DNA of 64,000 bases from Gnetum montanum (GCA_015680685.1 MNCI01003361.1:1-64000), one strand, 5' to 3'; counted from the stretch's first letter, positions 1 to 11,909 are shown. Translations and numbers: made by a program. The notes: a model not told the origin generated them from the sequence alone.

Positions 1-744
1 ACAGGTATGTTGAGATGCAAAAGAATGCTCATATTAAGAAACTTGCCTTATGAATAAAGTTGGAGGAACCTGACCCATGAATCAGGNAAGTACCCTCTCC
101 ATGGTTGTAGAAAGGTCACATGATGACCTTTCAAGGCTTGTAAGGCGATGGGAAAATTGACATTACTGATGACTTGAAAAAGGTATCTTATTTGATTATG
201 TATTTTGAACTGCCCTTATCATGAATCTATTTGAAAACTCTTTCCTTGCATCTTATGACAATTCTGATCGATAAAGAGATAGATATTATGCTGGAATGTT
301 ATGTAATTATCAAGAGGAGTTGAACTTAAGATCTAGCAAAATTTGAATTCTAAAATATCAAAAATTGTTGATTTAGGAATTGAACGTGCAACCTGTGAAT
401 ATACATATTTTATTGACTTTTTTTATAGTGATCATGAAGAGAATTGAACTCATGAACCATTGTTGAAAAAAAGAAAAGAGAGAACTTTAAAAAGAAAGAA
501 AAGAATACAAACAGTCTCCAAGAAGTCAGTTACAAGAAACCATCCATTATCCCTTATTCCACCTACAAATAGGAAGAGGATGAGAGGAAAAAAAACACAC
601 ACAAGACAAAAGTAGTTGAGGAGAATGAAGAAAAAAAGCTACAACAACAGTGAGTGTGGTTGGGAAGGGAGAGAAGACTATGGCTGCTATAAGAGATAGC
701 AAGGAGAAAGAAAACAAGTGTAGCATAGCAATCCTATATTCAAA
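1..744. other. Unassigned AT-rich sequence
   Basis: No coding region, LTR or terminal repeat could be recognised here. The stretch ends where the reading frame of a Ty3/gypsy reverse transcriptase begins, about position 745, so it is probably either foreign DNA joined to a 5'-truncated element or element DNA too decayed to read. One ambiguous base lies at 87. The segment 460-720 is purine-rich (runs of AAAGAAAG and GAGAGAAG). Confidence 0.5.
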
Positions 745-1148
745 TAAAGGATGTACATCGTTTGAGGATGATATGCTCCAAGTTACAAGAGGAAAAGTTG
801 ATGATTAATGCCAAGAAATGCTACTTCATGAAGAAAGAAATTATCTACCTGGGTCATGTTGTCTCCAAGAACCAAGTCAAGATGGAACTACGTAAGATAA
901 AGGCAATTAAGAAATGGCCTTCACCTAAGGATGTTGAAGAGGTGAGATATTTTCTTGGTTTGGTTGGCTGCTATAGGAGATTTATTAAGAATTTTAGTTC
1001 CATTGCATGGCCTATGCTCTCTTTTTTAAAGAAAAATTCAGCATATGTCTGGGATAATGAGAAAGAAAAATCCTTTCAAGCATTGAAAGAGAAAATTTGT
1101 AGTGCTCCAGTTTTGGCAATTCCAAACTTCTCAAAACTATCTGAGTGG
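745..1148 (+). pseudogene. Ty3/gypsy reverse transcriptase, C-terminal part (5'-truncated)
   Basis: This encodes the thumb side of a Ty3/gypsy RT and the start of the RT-RNase H connection. Visible family motifs are CYFMKKEIIYLGHVVS, KIKAIKKWPSP, RYFLGLVGCYRRFIKNFS and the later block ending SAPVLAIPNF. The polymerase active-site half and all of gag lie upstream and are absent, so the copy is truncated on the left. The frame breaks near 1148; RNase H continues in another frame. The same element resumes after the Copia-1 insertion at 12391. Confidence 0.9.
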
Positions 1149-1279
1149 AAGTAGATGCAAGTGGGTTTGCTATTGGAGGTGTGCTTTCTCAAGAAGGTAA
1201 ACCAATTACATTATTTTCTGAAAAATTAAATGAATCTAGACAAAAGTATAGTGTGTACGAAAAGGAGTTATATGCTATA
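1149..1279 (+). pseudogene. Ty3/gypsy RNase H, first part (interrupted)
   Basis: The frame shifted from the RT reads VDASGFAIGGVLSQEGKPI and then SEKLNESRQKYSVYEKELYA, the typical start of the gypsy RNase H domain. It stops abruptly at 1279, where the copia element Copia-1 has inserted. The second half starts at 12391, and the host reads continuously across once Copia-1 and one copy of the CTATA duplication are ignored. This is direct evidence for the insertion. Confidence 0.92.
1275..1279. repeat. Target-site duplication of Copia-1, left copy
   Basis: CTATA immediately precedes the TG of the left LTR and recurs at 12386-12390 directly after the CA of the right LTR. A 5-bp duplication is normal for LTR retrotransposon integrase. 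The interrupted gypsy RNase H reads correctly with one copy removed. Confidence 0.97.
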
Positions 1280-1565
1280 TGTAGTTATTCAGAAAAGTAG
1301 AGAAATTGAATTTTTATTCTTTGATTTTTGAGTGTTACAATGAGCCCCTTTTATACATGAATATGGACACTATTTTCAGAAGGAATAATCATAAATCCCT
1401 AATTATGGGGAAAAACAAATCACCATAAAATTATGAACCATAAAATCAAGAAATTTGTCTAAAAAAGGCTAGATTTGGGATGACAACAAATCCCACTAAA
1501 TTAGGAAACTACCAATAAGAATTACATTTGTAAACAACCCTTAAAAATTGATATAAAATTCCACA
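1280..1565 (-). repeat. Copia-1 3' LTR
   Basis: 286 bp starting TGTAGTTATTC and ending TTCCACA in plus-strand order. It matches 12104-12385 over its length with about 10 % divergence. Because the element is on the minus strand, this left copy is the 3' LTR, shown by the adjacent polypurine tract on its inner side. Confidence 0.96.
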
Positions 1566-1577
1566 CTCCCCCTCAAG
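1566..1577 (-). promoter_or_regulatory. Copia-1 polypurine tract
   Basis: On the minus strand this reads CTTGAGGGGGAG and abuts the start of the 3' LTR. It is the expected primer site for plus-strand DNA synthesis and fixes the orientation of the element. Confidence 0.9.
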
Positions 1578-2040
1578 TTGGGATTTAGATGTTGAGAAGA
1601 CCAAGCTTGGATCAAAGTTCTCCCAAGGTAGTTTTGGGAAGAGCCTTGGTTAGGATGTTAGCTGTTTGATTCGTGGTAGGAACATAATCAATTGAGATCA
1701 TCCCTTCTTTTATCTTTTCTTTGATGAAGTGCTTGTCTATCTCCGCATGTTTTGTTCAATCATGATGTATTGGATTCTTGGCTATGCTAATAGCTACTTG
1801 ATTGTCACAGAACAATTTGATGGAATTTGCAATTTGGATTTTGAGCTCATGCAATAGTCTCTTCAGCCATATTCCTTCACATATCCCTTGCACCATAGCT
1901 CTAAATTTTGCCTTAGTGTTGCTACAGGCTAATATAGATTGTTTCTTGCTCCTCCAAGTGACAAGATTTCCAAGGACAAAGGTACAATATCTAGATGTTG
2001 ATCTTCTATCAGTATTGGAGTCTACCTAGTCAGCATCCGT
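1578..2040 (-). pseudogene. Copia-1 RNase H
   Basis: Minus-strand translation gives copia RNase H blocks: FTDAD, DRRSTSRYCTFVLGNLVTW, SKKQSILACSNTKAKFRAM, then HFIKEKIKEGMISIDYVPT before the PPT. The catalytic aspartate of the TDAD motif is present, but the following Trp codon has become a stop, and another stop occurs near NPIHHD. The copy is inactive. Confidence 0.9.
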
Positions 2041-2743
2041 AAATATTTTGATATCTCTGGTTGATGTCTTCTTGAAGTAGAGACCTTCACCAGGGGCACC
2101 TTTTAGATACCTTAGAATTTGGAACACTTTGTTCATGTGTTCTTCAGTTGGGTTGTTCATGAATTGACTAACAAAACTAACTGAGAAAGCAATATCAAGT
2201 TTGGTATGAGAAAGATGAAGTAGTTTTCCAACAAGCCTCTGACACCTCCCCTTGTCCACTAGTGGATTTTTTTCATTTGAATTTGACTTGTCTATTGGAG
2301 TGTTAGCTGGTTTACATCCAAGCATTCTAGTTTCCTTGAGTAAATCTAGAACATATTTACGTTGTGAGATTGAAATTCCCATTTTTGATCTTCCTATTTC
2401 CATTCCAAGAAAATATTTGAGATTTCCCAAGTCCTTTATCTCAAATTCTTTAGCAAGGAAGTTCTTCAAGGTGGCTATTTCTCTTTCATCATTCCTAGTC
2501 AGGATAATATCATCAACATAGATAATAATGATCGATGTTCTACCTTTGGAAGAGTGCTTGACAAACATACTATGATCCATTTGGCATTGTGAATAGCTAT
2601 GTCTCTTTATAGTATTTGCAAATCAATCAATCCATGCATGTGGAGATTTTTTAAGATAAAGAGATTTCTTCAGTTTGCATACTTTGTTGACATTTTCTAC
2701 AAACTTGATACTTGGTGGAATGTCCATGTAAACTTCCTCTTCA
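2026..2743 (-). pseudogene. Copia-1 reverse transcriptase, C-terminal half
   Basis: The catalytic YVDD box is intact (IIIIYVDDIILTR, about 2503-2535). Downstream blocks are KDLGNLKYFLGMEIGRS, QRKYVLDLLKETRMLG and FQILRYLKGAPGEGLYF. Upstream of the open stretch the sequence continues as EEEVYMDIPPS and KVCKLKKSLY up to the LINE-1 insertion at 2744-2758; one stop lies in this part. The N-terminal half is at 8754-9150. Confidence 0.93.
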
Positions 2744-2758
2744 AGATCTCCATTCAAG
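2744..2758. repeat. Target-site duplication of LINE-1, left copy
   Basis: The 15-bp AGATCTCCATTCAAG occurs here and identically at 8739-8753. It belongs to the Copia-1 RT coding sequence (the NGDL region), and the RT frame continues across it when the LINE is ignored. The length is typical of target-primed reverse transcription. Confidence 0.95.
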
Positions 2759-2779
2759 CAATAAAATTCAAACCCATGT

Positions 2780-3745
2780 AAGGGCTAAGAGTTCACAAGA
2801 TAGAGGGAGTAATGACAAGAGTTGGCGCAAGAATGGGAGCAGGTGCAAGAGTGAGAGTAGAAGCAGGAATGGGAGAGGCAGGAGTGGGAGCAGGGGCACC
2901 CAAGAACAGGTAGGCTAGGTTAGAGCATGACCTTGGTATACATGGGGGAAGGCATGGGGGATGAGTCAAGGGTATAGGAAATGGCATGGCGAAAGAAATG
3001 GGTGAAGAGGGGGTAGGGCCTAAACAGCAGGGTCAGGCACATGTGAATGAAAAAGGGGTTGAGGATTTTGAGGCCTGCTATAGGGAAGGAGCCATCATGT
3101 GGCTCAAGGTAGGCCACCCATCCAAAGGGACCCTATAAACACTAGAACGGAGCTTGCAAGGAAATTTTGTTTCTAAAGGAACGCACCCTAGGATGGACCT
3201 AATACAGAGGTGGATTAAGGTAGCTTGGGATTTGGATAACGTCAACCTGAGGAGTTTGGCAGACGACAGACTACTCTTCCATTTTCAAATGAAGGAGGAT
3301 AGGGAACGGGTTATCGTGGAAGGGCCATGGTACTATGGGGCCAGGGGGCTGGCCCTGGCTCCCTGGTGACCTGGCTTGCATCACAATGTGAGTCTATTCG
3401 AGCAAGCACTAATGTGGGTGCGGCTCCATAGCCTACCGCTAGAATATTGGTTGATGGGATTCTTGAAATCACTAGCAGAACTATTTTGAGAGCTCATCAA
3501 GTTCATGCCTTCACAACATCCATGGATCGGATGGGGTGTGCCTAGTTCTGCGTGTGGTGGTCATTGAGATTAGAGGATCAGGTAAATGAGGCAATATTGG
3601 ACATCGAGATGGGAGAAGAAAAAGTTTGGGTGCAATTTGAGAATATGCTAAAAGCGCAAGAGGAGGAATCCCCTATCTGCAAGATTTGTGGGAAAGGGCA
3701 CCAAACTACAGACTATAGGGTTAACTCACCTAAGCAACATTAGGG
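2780..3745 (+). pseudogene. LINE-1 ORF1 (RNA-binding Gag-like protein)
   Basis: The first 130 bp encode an Arg/Ser/Gly-rich tract from a G(A/G)GCAGG-like purine repeat (2790-2920). Positions 3150-3370 read as a DUF4283-like domain: WIKVAWDLDNVNLRSLADDR, then FHFQMKEDRERVIVEGPWYY. A zinc knuckle follows at about 3685-3725 (CKICGKGHQTTDYR), where the last Cys of the CCHC pattern is replaced by Tyr. ORF1 proteins of plant L1 elements bind the element RNA. The frame is broken between the blocks. Confidence 0.8.
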
Positions 3746-4244
3746 CTAGAATTTGGTGGGTTGTAAGAGCTACACAATGAAAAAGGGGCTGCTAGCACCA
3801 GGTAGCGGGCAATCCCCCATTGCATGTCCTGAGCAAGGGGTAGGCAGGCCACGGGAGGGAACATACTGCCATGTGTTGAGGAGCAGACGACAAGATGCTC
3901 ATCCATGGGGGTCTAGTAGGCTGGGATACTGAGATTGGAGGAGGACAATAGAGAGGGTGCGGTGTCTCCTTGTACCTTGCTGATGAGGAGGCTAGAAGCA
4001 TCAGAGGGGCCTAGACTGGAGTTACCCCCGTTGGGGGAATGGATCACTCTGGGCTAAGGATCAACAAAGCCAAAAATGAAGGACATCCTGGGAGTGAAGG
4101 ATACGAATGTGCAAGGTGTCATGGTCACCTGGCCAATGAACAAAGTAGGATGTCTAGATGTGGCCAACACACGAAAAACGTTCACGCAGTTGGACCTTGA
4201 TTTGGGAGTGTAGCGCACACTTCAGGAGGTGTATCAAAAATGTC

Positions 4245-4965
4245 TATCTATGTTCCCATGAAGATATTTTCCTGGAATTGCTAAGGATAGGGTATCCCAT
4301 ACAAAAGAAATACCTTGAAAAGGATTGTGAAGGAAGAGGGATGTTATATTGTATGCCTATAGGAGACAAAGCTGCAAGCCTCAAAGCGGTAGTTCCTACA
4401 GTGGGAGGGTTGGATGTGCAAATGGTGCCAAGCTGAGGTAGAGCAAGAGGATTGGTAGTCTTGACTAAGGACTTGGTCAGTTTGGTGGACGCGTCTGATT
4501 GGAGCTTGATGGTACACATACCTCAAGCAAATATTTGGGTTACCAATGTCTATGGGGCACAAAGCTGGGAGGTTCACATATAGGAGTTCCAATGGGTAGT
4601 GGACTTGGTTATCAACACGGACAAGTGGATAATGATAGGAGATCTCAATCAAAGGATATTTTGTTGGTAAAAATTTGGGGGAGATTGCTTTGACCCTATG
4701 GGGGCCGTAGACTACATGGCATTCATTCGAGAATACAACATGGTCAACCGAGAAATTACAGGATGTAAATACATGTGGAGTAACAGGAGAAGAGGGATGG
4801 ACTAGGTGTAGTTGAAGATTGACTAGGTGTGGATCAGATCCAGCCTCATGATGGAATTCCACATTTAGGTGGAAGGTAAGGAAAGGTAGGCATTGAACCA
4901 TTGGTCTATTATTTGCAGAGTCCAAACCATTGTGGACAAAGCTCCTTAGCCCTTTAGATTCAAAC
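4245..4965 (+). pseudogene. LINE-1 apurinic-like endonuclease
   Basis: The domain starts with MKIFSWNC, followed by a K(R)NTLKRIV block and the ETKLQ motif, all typical of the N-terminus of plant LINE endonucleases. Further on are the GDLN motif (about 4640), CKYMWSNRR (about 4768) and an ALNHWS block in place of the usual SDH motif. Several codons are stops. The enzyme nicks target DNA to prime reverse transcription. Confidence 0.85.
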
Positions 4966-5149
4966 AAACTTGGCTACACAAACCTTGGCTGAAACACTTG
5001 GTACAAGCTACTTGGCAAGCCTATATAGGGGGCACAAGAACCCAGGGATTTCTTGAAAGCTGGGCTGAGATCTCTCAAATAACATATCAAGAACATCGCC
5101 TTCAATGACAAAACTACTTCAAAGGATATAAGTTGGACGTGTAGGGGCA

Positions 5150-6780
5150 GCTATGGGAAATTCAATGGCAGCAAGAGGGGGGGAGGGGGTAGACCTTGGA
5201 CGGGAAGAACAAAAACTGCTTAAGGAGCTCCAGGAATTGGATTGGGAGGAAGAAGCCTATTGGAAGCAACGATCATGGGTGATGTGGCTACGAGAGGGAG
5301 ATAAACACACAAGGTTTTTCTTTGTAGCTGCAAAAGCTAATCGGGCTGCCAAGCGCAAGATACAGAACCTGTTAGAGGGCATGGATGAGGGAGGATTGCC
5401 AAACAACTAGTAGGGACTAGAAGAATTACAAGCGTACTAGGGAGATGTTTGGAGGTGGCGTAGTATAAAGCACATCTTGCTCTAGGTCCCACGGGTCCTA
5501 ACAAGGGTTGATAACTTGCAACTATTGAGGCTATTTTCATGTGAAGAGCTACGCAAAGCCATGAAGTTAAGGCCATCTAACAAAGCTTTGGGGCCGGATG
5601 GGTGGCCTATTGAATTCTTTAGGGAATTCAAGGAGATTTTTGGAGCTAACCTATTAGATGCATTCAATAGCATGCTCACTTGGCAATAGGTGAAGAGGGA
5701 GATTAACTACTACTAGGTGGTGTTATTGCCAAGAGTCCTGAACCCAACATCACTAGGGCACTTTAGGCCCATAGGGGTGTGCAACATGCTCCTACAAATC
5801 TTCTCACAGATGCTGGTTGCTGGGGTTGTACCCCTAATGACTAGGCTTATGGGGAAACATCAGGCTGAGTTTGTCTAGGGCCGCTTCTTACAAGATTAGG
5901 TCTTGTTATGGCAGGAGATTTTACATTCTCTTAAGAAGGCTCAATTTTCGGGAATGTGCATCAAGTTAGATATCACCAAGGCTTATGACTCGGTTAGTTG
6001 GGCGGCTCTTAGAGTAGTCATGCTAGCGAAGGGATTTGATGTCAAGTTTGTCAATCTATGTATCCAAATGTAACGGAGTAGCCGCTACTCCTTTGACATT
6101 GACAGGTGACTCTAGGGATTCCATGGAATAGGGAGGGGATTATGGCAAGGGGACCCACTTTCTACTCCTATTCATTATTGTCATGGATCTACTCAAATCC
6201 TACTACCTAGCAGAAGAGGTTCAAGAGCTAAACATACACAGTGTGCACTACTTGACCGCCCAATACTTTAATGACATGATGATATTTACCAAGGCAGTGG
6301 TGCCACTAGTCGAGGCCTTGATATAGGTGTTGGATAGATTGCAAAGGGAGGTGGGCCTCACAATCAACATAGGGAAATCAAATATTTACTTGGTCCACAT
6401 GGCACAAAAGATGGGGGAAAAATCACTGGGGCATTCTACTAAGAAGCACACAGGAAAAATATCTTGGCATGCCCATCTTTGAATGGTAGCGGAAGAAGGT
6501 GTGGCTGGGGTTGCTAGAGAGGATCCAAACAAAAACCACTCATTGGACTAGTTGTTTCTTGTTATGCAAGGGAATGATGATTCTTGCCTCTACTATTTTG
6601 ATGGCCATAGCTAGGTTCACTGCATCCATGGCCACGCCATTGGTGGGGGTGATGCAAAGAATTGAGAGAATCATTAGAGAATTTGTGTTGTCAAGGGGGA
6701 AAGGAGGGCAAAAGGATGCACTTGGTGTCCTGGGCGGTCATAACATGTCCAAAATAAGTTGGGGGATCGACATTTTATAG
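5150..6780 (+). pseudogene. LINE-1 reverse transcriptase
   Basis: The linker motif WLREGDKHTRFFF (about 5285) precedes the RT. Core blocks are NKALGPDGWPIEFF (5580), HFRPIGVCNMLLQIFSQML (5760), KLDITKAYDSVSW (5965) and a GLWQGDPLS block (6140). The active-site YADD region is altered to YFNDMMIF (about 6262), so the catalytic pair is lost. Many in-frame stops. The arrangement matches LINE-2 at 29.6-30.7 kb, and the two look like members of one family. Confidence 0.9.
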
Positions 6781-6949
6781 TTCAAGGATAAGGTGATTCT
6801 GGATCTACAACGGCTTCTCTACAAATTCCTAGGACAAACCAAAAATTCAATGCTATGGGGACAAATACTCCATTAGAAGCACTGCTATTGGGAGGCTAGT
6901 GCAGGCAATTCCCACCTCTGAAAAAACTTGAGCTAGCATGCCAACAAGA

Positions 6950-7300
6950 TGGAACAATCGAGTCTACTAGAGTAGCAGCCTAAGGAGATTGTAAAACACC
7001 TTTACCCATTAGAGCATGCGTGGATTGAAATCTGAAAAGGCCGCCTACTTGAGAAGATAAAGGCATTTGGCTAGTTACTCAATCATCAGGTGCTCCCTCT
7101 ACATGTCACGTTGAGGGAAAGAAGAGTGCATGTGGAGCCCACCTCTCCTTTGTATAATAGTGACACCGAAATGCTACAACATTTTATACACGAATGTCAA
7201 TTCACTTTGGCAGTCTGGCACATGGCCAATCTTAACCCCTTCGCTTGCCACAAGGACTCGATAGCATTGGCTGCGTTGTGGGTGCTTTGGAAGCACTAGA
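6950..7300 (+). pseudogene. LINE-1 zf-RVT-like C-terminal domain
   Basis: Downstream of the RT the sequence reads ETLQ-like TEMLQHFIHECQFTLAVW, matching the Cys/His C-terminal region (zf-RVT) of plant L1 ORF2. An open segment runs from 7090 to 7299 after earlier stops. Confidence 0.7.
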
Positions 7301-8738
7301 AATCATGGGTCTTCTAGGGCCTGGCCCTACCCACGTTGGCAATAGTGTGGCCTAGGAAATACAGGTGCCATGGAACAAGATCACAGAAGTTATGGGGCAG
7401 CAGCTCCCTTTTGAGGTAGATGAAATTTGCAAAGTAGGTAGAGTTGTGGTCATTGGTTCAATGAATGGGCTGGGAAGATATGTTGTGGCGCATGGAAGGT
7501 GAACAGGGACTGCCTACTGCATAGTTTTTTGAAAATTAGGAGGATAACAAGACTAAATTCTGGGGTAGGAGAATTATTGTCTCGCTGACGATGTTGGCGA
7601 CCTTAGGGGTCGACACGGAGGGAGAGGTGATTGTGCCGATGGTGCATGCACAGACCAATGCGATGGAATTCTTCCAAGGGGCCATTCCCAAGATGGCAAT
7701 GGTCACATCCGAAGATTGGCATTGCAAGGGATGTGGAGGGACGTAGTTGTTTTAGTTAAAAGATAGGTCATGCAGTTTAGATACCCCCATAAATTGGTTG
7801 GTGTTCATTTTACATTCTTGAAACATATGCGACACGGTGCCCCCATTAATGTTCCCTAGTTCTTTTGGGACTCTAAGGCGACAGTGGCTTGGGCAGCACC
7901 TTGGAGTGATAATGGTGCTTTGGCGTACATTTTTTCTGATCCTGTTACTATTCACTACACTGGTGTATTACCAATGGTAGGGCAGGGCTCAGGGGTCCAT
8001 GACAGTGCCACAAGAAACTAGTGGTGTAGCGGTGTGCACAACTATAGGCACCGCCGGGGGGGTGCACAAGACTAGGAGCCAGATGAGGAGGGGAGGCACA
8101 TGCAGAGCGGGAATACCTAGGACATCTCTGCGGAGTGTAGCAGAGTGGCAGTATAGGCGAGGAAGGAAGAAAGGGAGTGGTGGTAGTTGAGGTGGGCAAA
8201 TATGAGACAAGAGGCACATCAAGAGGCTACATACTTGCGGATTCAAACCCTGCAATGGATGGAAGGCATCATTTTCATAAACAGGGTGGGTCTTGCATAG
8301 CTCATTATGGAAAATCAACAATGACTGGAAATGAGCATGAGCACTACTAACAACCAGGCCGCAGTGGATACCAGGGCATCTCAATTGCTGCATAGAGATG
8401 AGAGCAGGGGTCAACATAGGGGCAAGATCAAATTGTTTGGTGGAGTGGAAAAGCTTAGGCTACACATGACGAGTGAGAATGGGTTGTGTTTGGGGTCTTA
8501 TTGGGTGGGGACCTGGGGGGTTGGGAATGGGATGCAGCTACAGGGCCAGCTTGTGTGGTGGGGTAAAGTAGGAAAAAAGGGATAAAACAAGGACTGGTAA
8601 AGAGGAATATCTAGCAAGAAGGCCGTGGCACTTTGCATGCCTAGGGGAGTGGGATTAGCCACAATGACCCAATCTATACTGATGTACAACTTCATTTTTT
8701 TCGGAAATAATAATATCTCAAATTTCTTCCAAAAAAAG
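7300..8738 (+). other. LINE-1 3' region
   Basis: No confident domain could be assigned. The sequence is G-rich on the plus strand and ends in a short A run at the target duplication. The 1.4-kb length leaves room for an RNase H or a long 3' UTR, but no RNase H motif was visible. Confidence 0.5.
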
Positions 8739-8753
8739 AGATCTCCATTCAAG
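8739..8753. repeat. Target-site duplication of LINE-1, right copy
   Basis: Identical to 2744-2758 (AGATCTCCATTCAAG), directly after the A tract of LINE-1 and within the copia RT block that reads LDVKNAFLNGDL on the minus strand. Confidence 0.95.
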
Positions 8754-9150
8754 AATGCATTTTTGACATCCAATTGGTGTAGAGGCCAATCAAGATTAGT
8801 TGCAAGGGATAGAAAGACTTGGATGGTATTTAATTTGGCAACTAGTGCGGAAATTACTTAGTAATCAATTCCATAAGATTGTGTAAAGCCCTTGGCCACA
8901 AGGTGAGCTTTTTATCTATCAATATTTCCATTTTCCTTGTATTTAATCATGAAGATTCATTTACATTCGATAGTATTTTTCCCTTTCGGTAGCTCAACTA
9001 TATTCCACGATCCATGCTTCATTAGAGCATTGATTTCATCATCCACCGTTGATTTCCACTTTGGTCTTTGAAGAGCCTCTTGAATATTACTGGGAGTTTG
9101 AATATCTGTAAAGCTCATAGCAAATGCATGATATCCAGGTAACAACTTAT
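8754..9150 (-). pseudogene. Copia-1 reverse transcriptase, N-terminal half
   Basis: Minus-strand blocks are PSNIQEALQRPKWKSTVDDE, MKHGSWNIVELPKGK, then AKGFTQSYGIDY and QLDVKNAFLNGD. These are the fingers/palm start of copia RT with the first catalytic Asp (LDVKNAFL) conserved. Stops interrupt the K-AHLVAKGF block. The domain is cut at 8753 by LINE-1 and resumes at 2743. Confidence 0.93.
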
Positions 9151-10440
9151 TGTAAGAAACAAAGTTCTATATTGGGTGTTTTGTACATGACCTTACCCCT
9201 TTCCTTAATGCAATTGGTAAATCCAAAAGTTCATTAGAATCAAGAATTGAATTAGTGTTACATGGATGTGAGTCATTCTAGAATGAATCCGACACATTTT
9301 CATGAATAGTGCTTGGGTAGAATTGCTTTTCCATATCCTTTTGAGTTGGTTTCCTTCTTGAGTACACAATGAGCTCTTTATTTATAGTCTCGTGAGGGGA
9401 CTTGGTAGTGGATTGAGATTTAGGCTCGAGCTAGATTGAGTGAGTGTCTCGACAGAAGAAGGATTTGGTTTTGGATGCCAAAAAAGATATTCTTGATTTT
9501 CACTCTTCCCCTAAATATCAGTTTTGGGATAATAAGGTTGTGTTTCCATGAATGTAACGTCCATTGAGTGGTAAAATCATTTTGTACTAGGACAGTAGCA
9601 CTTATACCCCTTTTGATTTGGTGAATATCCTAGGAAGACACATTTGGTGGCTTTGGAATCAAGTTTGCTACGAAATTATTGGCGAAATTGAACAAAAATC
9701 GTACAACCAAATACTTGTGAGAGGGATTGATGAGATGAATCGGGTTGTTGGAAAAGCTTTCAAAAGGACTTGACAAGGATTCTAGAATTTAAGAACTCAT
9801 GATGACATTCGATTGATGAGATATGTAGTAGTAAGAATCGCTTCTCCCTAAAACAAATTTGGAACTTAAGAGGAAAGTAGGAGGGCTTGGGAAACTTCCA
9901 ATAAATGCCTATTTTTCCTTTCATCTATCCCATTTTGTTGTGGGCTATCAATACAAGAGCTCTGATGGAAAATTCCCTCTTTAGACAAAAAACCCCCAAG
10001 AATAGAGTTGAAATATTCTTTTGCATTGTTGGTTCTCAAGATTTGGATTTTTGTTTTAAGTTATGTCTAAATCATGTTCATGAAATTTTTAAAGATTTGG
10101 CTAACTTCAGATTTCTCTTTCATTAGATATATCCAAGTGAGTCTTGTATGATCGTCAACAAAGGATATAAACCATCTAGCCCTTGTCACATTTTTTATTT
10201 TTGATGGACTTCAAACATCACTATGAACCATAGAAAAAGGATGAGATGCTTTGTATGGTTGTATTGGATAAGAGTTACGAACATGTTTTGAAAGTTGACA
10301 AATTTCACAATGGATAACATTTGAATTTTTATTGAATAATGATGAAAAGAGTCTTTTGAGATACAAAAAACTAGGATGACCTAGTCTATTATGCCATAGT
10401 AAAATTTCATTTTTCCTATTTGACTTAAATACAAAAAAAG
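9150..10440 (-). pseudogene. Copia-1 integrase
   Basis: The HHCC zinc-binding start is readable (LLWHNRLGHPS then HCEICQLSKH). The core starts HSDVWSPSKI and contains FISFVDDHTRLTWIYLMKEK; a later block LRTNNAKEYFN carries the position of the second acidic residue with Asp replaced by Asn. SPQQNGIDERKNRHLLEV gives the third. Downstream, toward the RT, the frame is badly broken. Confidence 0.88.
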
Positions 10441-10474
10441 ATTGTTTCTCATTGACTATTTGTGGGATTGTCTC

Positions 10475-10987
10475 TCAATCTCTAAAGATATAGAGTCCCA
10501 CACACACCTCAGCATTGCCAATCATTTGTCCTGAAGTCAAATCTTGAAAAACACAATGATTGGAAAGAAATTTAGCAACACAATTCATATCCTGAGTGAG
10601 TTTACTAATGGATAACAAATTGCATGTCAGGTTAGGGACAAGGAGAACAAATTTAAGGGTTAACCCCCTACATAATACAATAGAACCTATACCGAATACC
10701 TTAGATAGAGAATCATCGACAATAGGAACCATATGATTCTTCGAGCATGGTGTGTAGTCTTGAAGAATTGTAGAATCTACAGTCATGTGATCTGATGCTC
10801 TAGAGTCAACAATCCAAGTGCTTAACTTATTATCCTTTTGAACTTTTAGAGCAATGACAAAGTTACCTTTTTGAGCCACTAAACTAATCCCTATGATTGG
10901 ATTAGAAGTGTCGGGAATTTGCTGAGTGAACAACTTTTGCAGTACTTCCATTTGTTCCTTACTAAAGGGGTATCCTAATGATTTCAA
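10475..10987 (-). pseudogene. Copia-1 protease region
   Basis: An open minus-strand stretch contains the copia aspartic protease signature STWIVDSRASDHMT. The usual catalytic triplet Asp-Ser-Gly has become Asp-Ser-Arg, which should inactivate it. Further blocks NLLSISKLTQDMNC and CVFQDLTSGQMIG lead into the integrase. Confidence 0.92.
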
Positions 10988-10989
10988 AG

Positions 10990-11909
10990 AAGAGGAAGGT
11001 CTTTCTTCTGTTGCTACATTATTACCCTTGCTTTCTTTCTAAAATTGGGAGTGTGATGGTTTCCATTCAGCAAGTTTCCCATGGATTTGCCAACAAGTTT
11101 CTCTAGTATGACTAGGCTTTCGACAGTGATCACACCAGGGCCACCCTTTCTTCATCTATGAACTAGAACTAGAACCTTGTGTAGCTAAAGTCAAACCTTC
11201 GTTGGTTGGATGGTTCGAACGAAACATAACTTTCTTCCTACTTTCTTCTCATCATACTTTAGAGGCAACCTCATGGAAACTTGGTAGTGGTTTGATTGCT
11301 AAAACATGCTCACAAACTTCATCTAGGTTTTTGTTTAAACCTAGAAGAAACTTGTAGATTTTTTTCTTTTCAATGATCTTTTTATACTTGTTGGCATCAT
11401 TTGGATAGTTCCATTTTGTGGTCTCAAATAGATCTAATTGTTGCCAATATTGATTTAATCAACTGAAATATTGAGTGACAAACAAGTCTCCTTGGCGTAA
11501 GTCATGAAGAATCCCTTCTATCTCAAGCACCTCCGCGATGTCTTCTTTATCAGAGTAGGTTTCTCTTGCAACCTTTCAAATCTCTTGGGCCATTTCATAG
11601 AGCATAAAATCTTCTCCAATGTTCGTCATTGAGTTGATCAACCACGACATAACCATGTTATTTTCAACCTTCCAACTCCGGTACTTTGGATCTTCCTTTG
11701 TTGGTTGAGTAGCTACTCTAGTGAGATAGTTATCTTTGCCCTTGCCACATGAGCATCATAACTGAATGGGACCATTGAAGATAATTTTGTCCATTTATAT
11801 TGTGACCTGTGATGAGGATAGCAGAATTTTCTGAACCACCATTAGTGCTCAGAATTGAGTTGGTATTAGGAGCAAAGGTGACATTTGACATTGTTGTGGA
11901 TGTAGCCAT
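10990..11909 (-). pseudogene. Copia-1 gag
   Basis: The most likely start is the ATG at 11909, giving MATSTTMSNV and then GQNYLQWSHSVMM, the UBN2-type N-terminus of plant copia Gag. KEDPKYRSWKVENNMVMSWL and VTQYFS follow, with stops in between. A CCHC zinc knuckle (CDHCRKPSHTRETCW, about 11095-11150) precedes the protease. Gag forms the particle that packages element RNA. Confidence 0.9.

Larger units (their letters stand above)
2759..8738 (+). mobile_element. LINE-1: near full-length L1-type plant LINE inserted in Copia-1
   Basis: A 5.98-kb plus-strand insertion with perfect 15-bp target duplications and a short A tract at its right end (AAAAAAAG, 8731-8738). Domains in order are a purine-rich ORF1 start, a DUF4283-like ORF1 domain, a CCHC knuckle, an apurinic endonuclease, RT, a zf-RVT-like Cys/His region and a 1.4-kb 3' region. 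This is the usual layout of plant L1 elements, and the length is close to full size. Numerous in-frame TAG and TGA codons show it is dead. It must be younger than Copia-1, which it interrupts. Confidence 0.93.

Noticed and set aside
4344-4967. 207-codon open frame on the minus strand
   Set aside because: Antisense to the LINE-1 endonuclease, whose motifs are on the plus strand; no protein-like pattern of its own.
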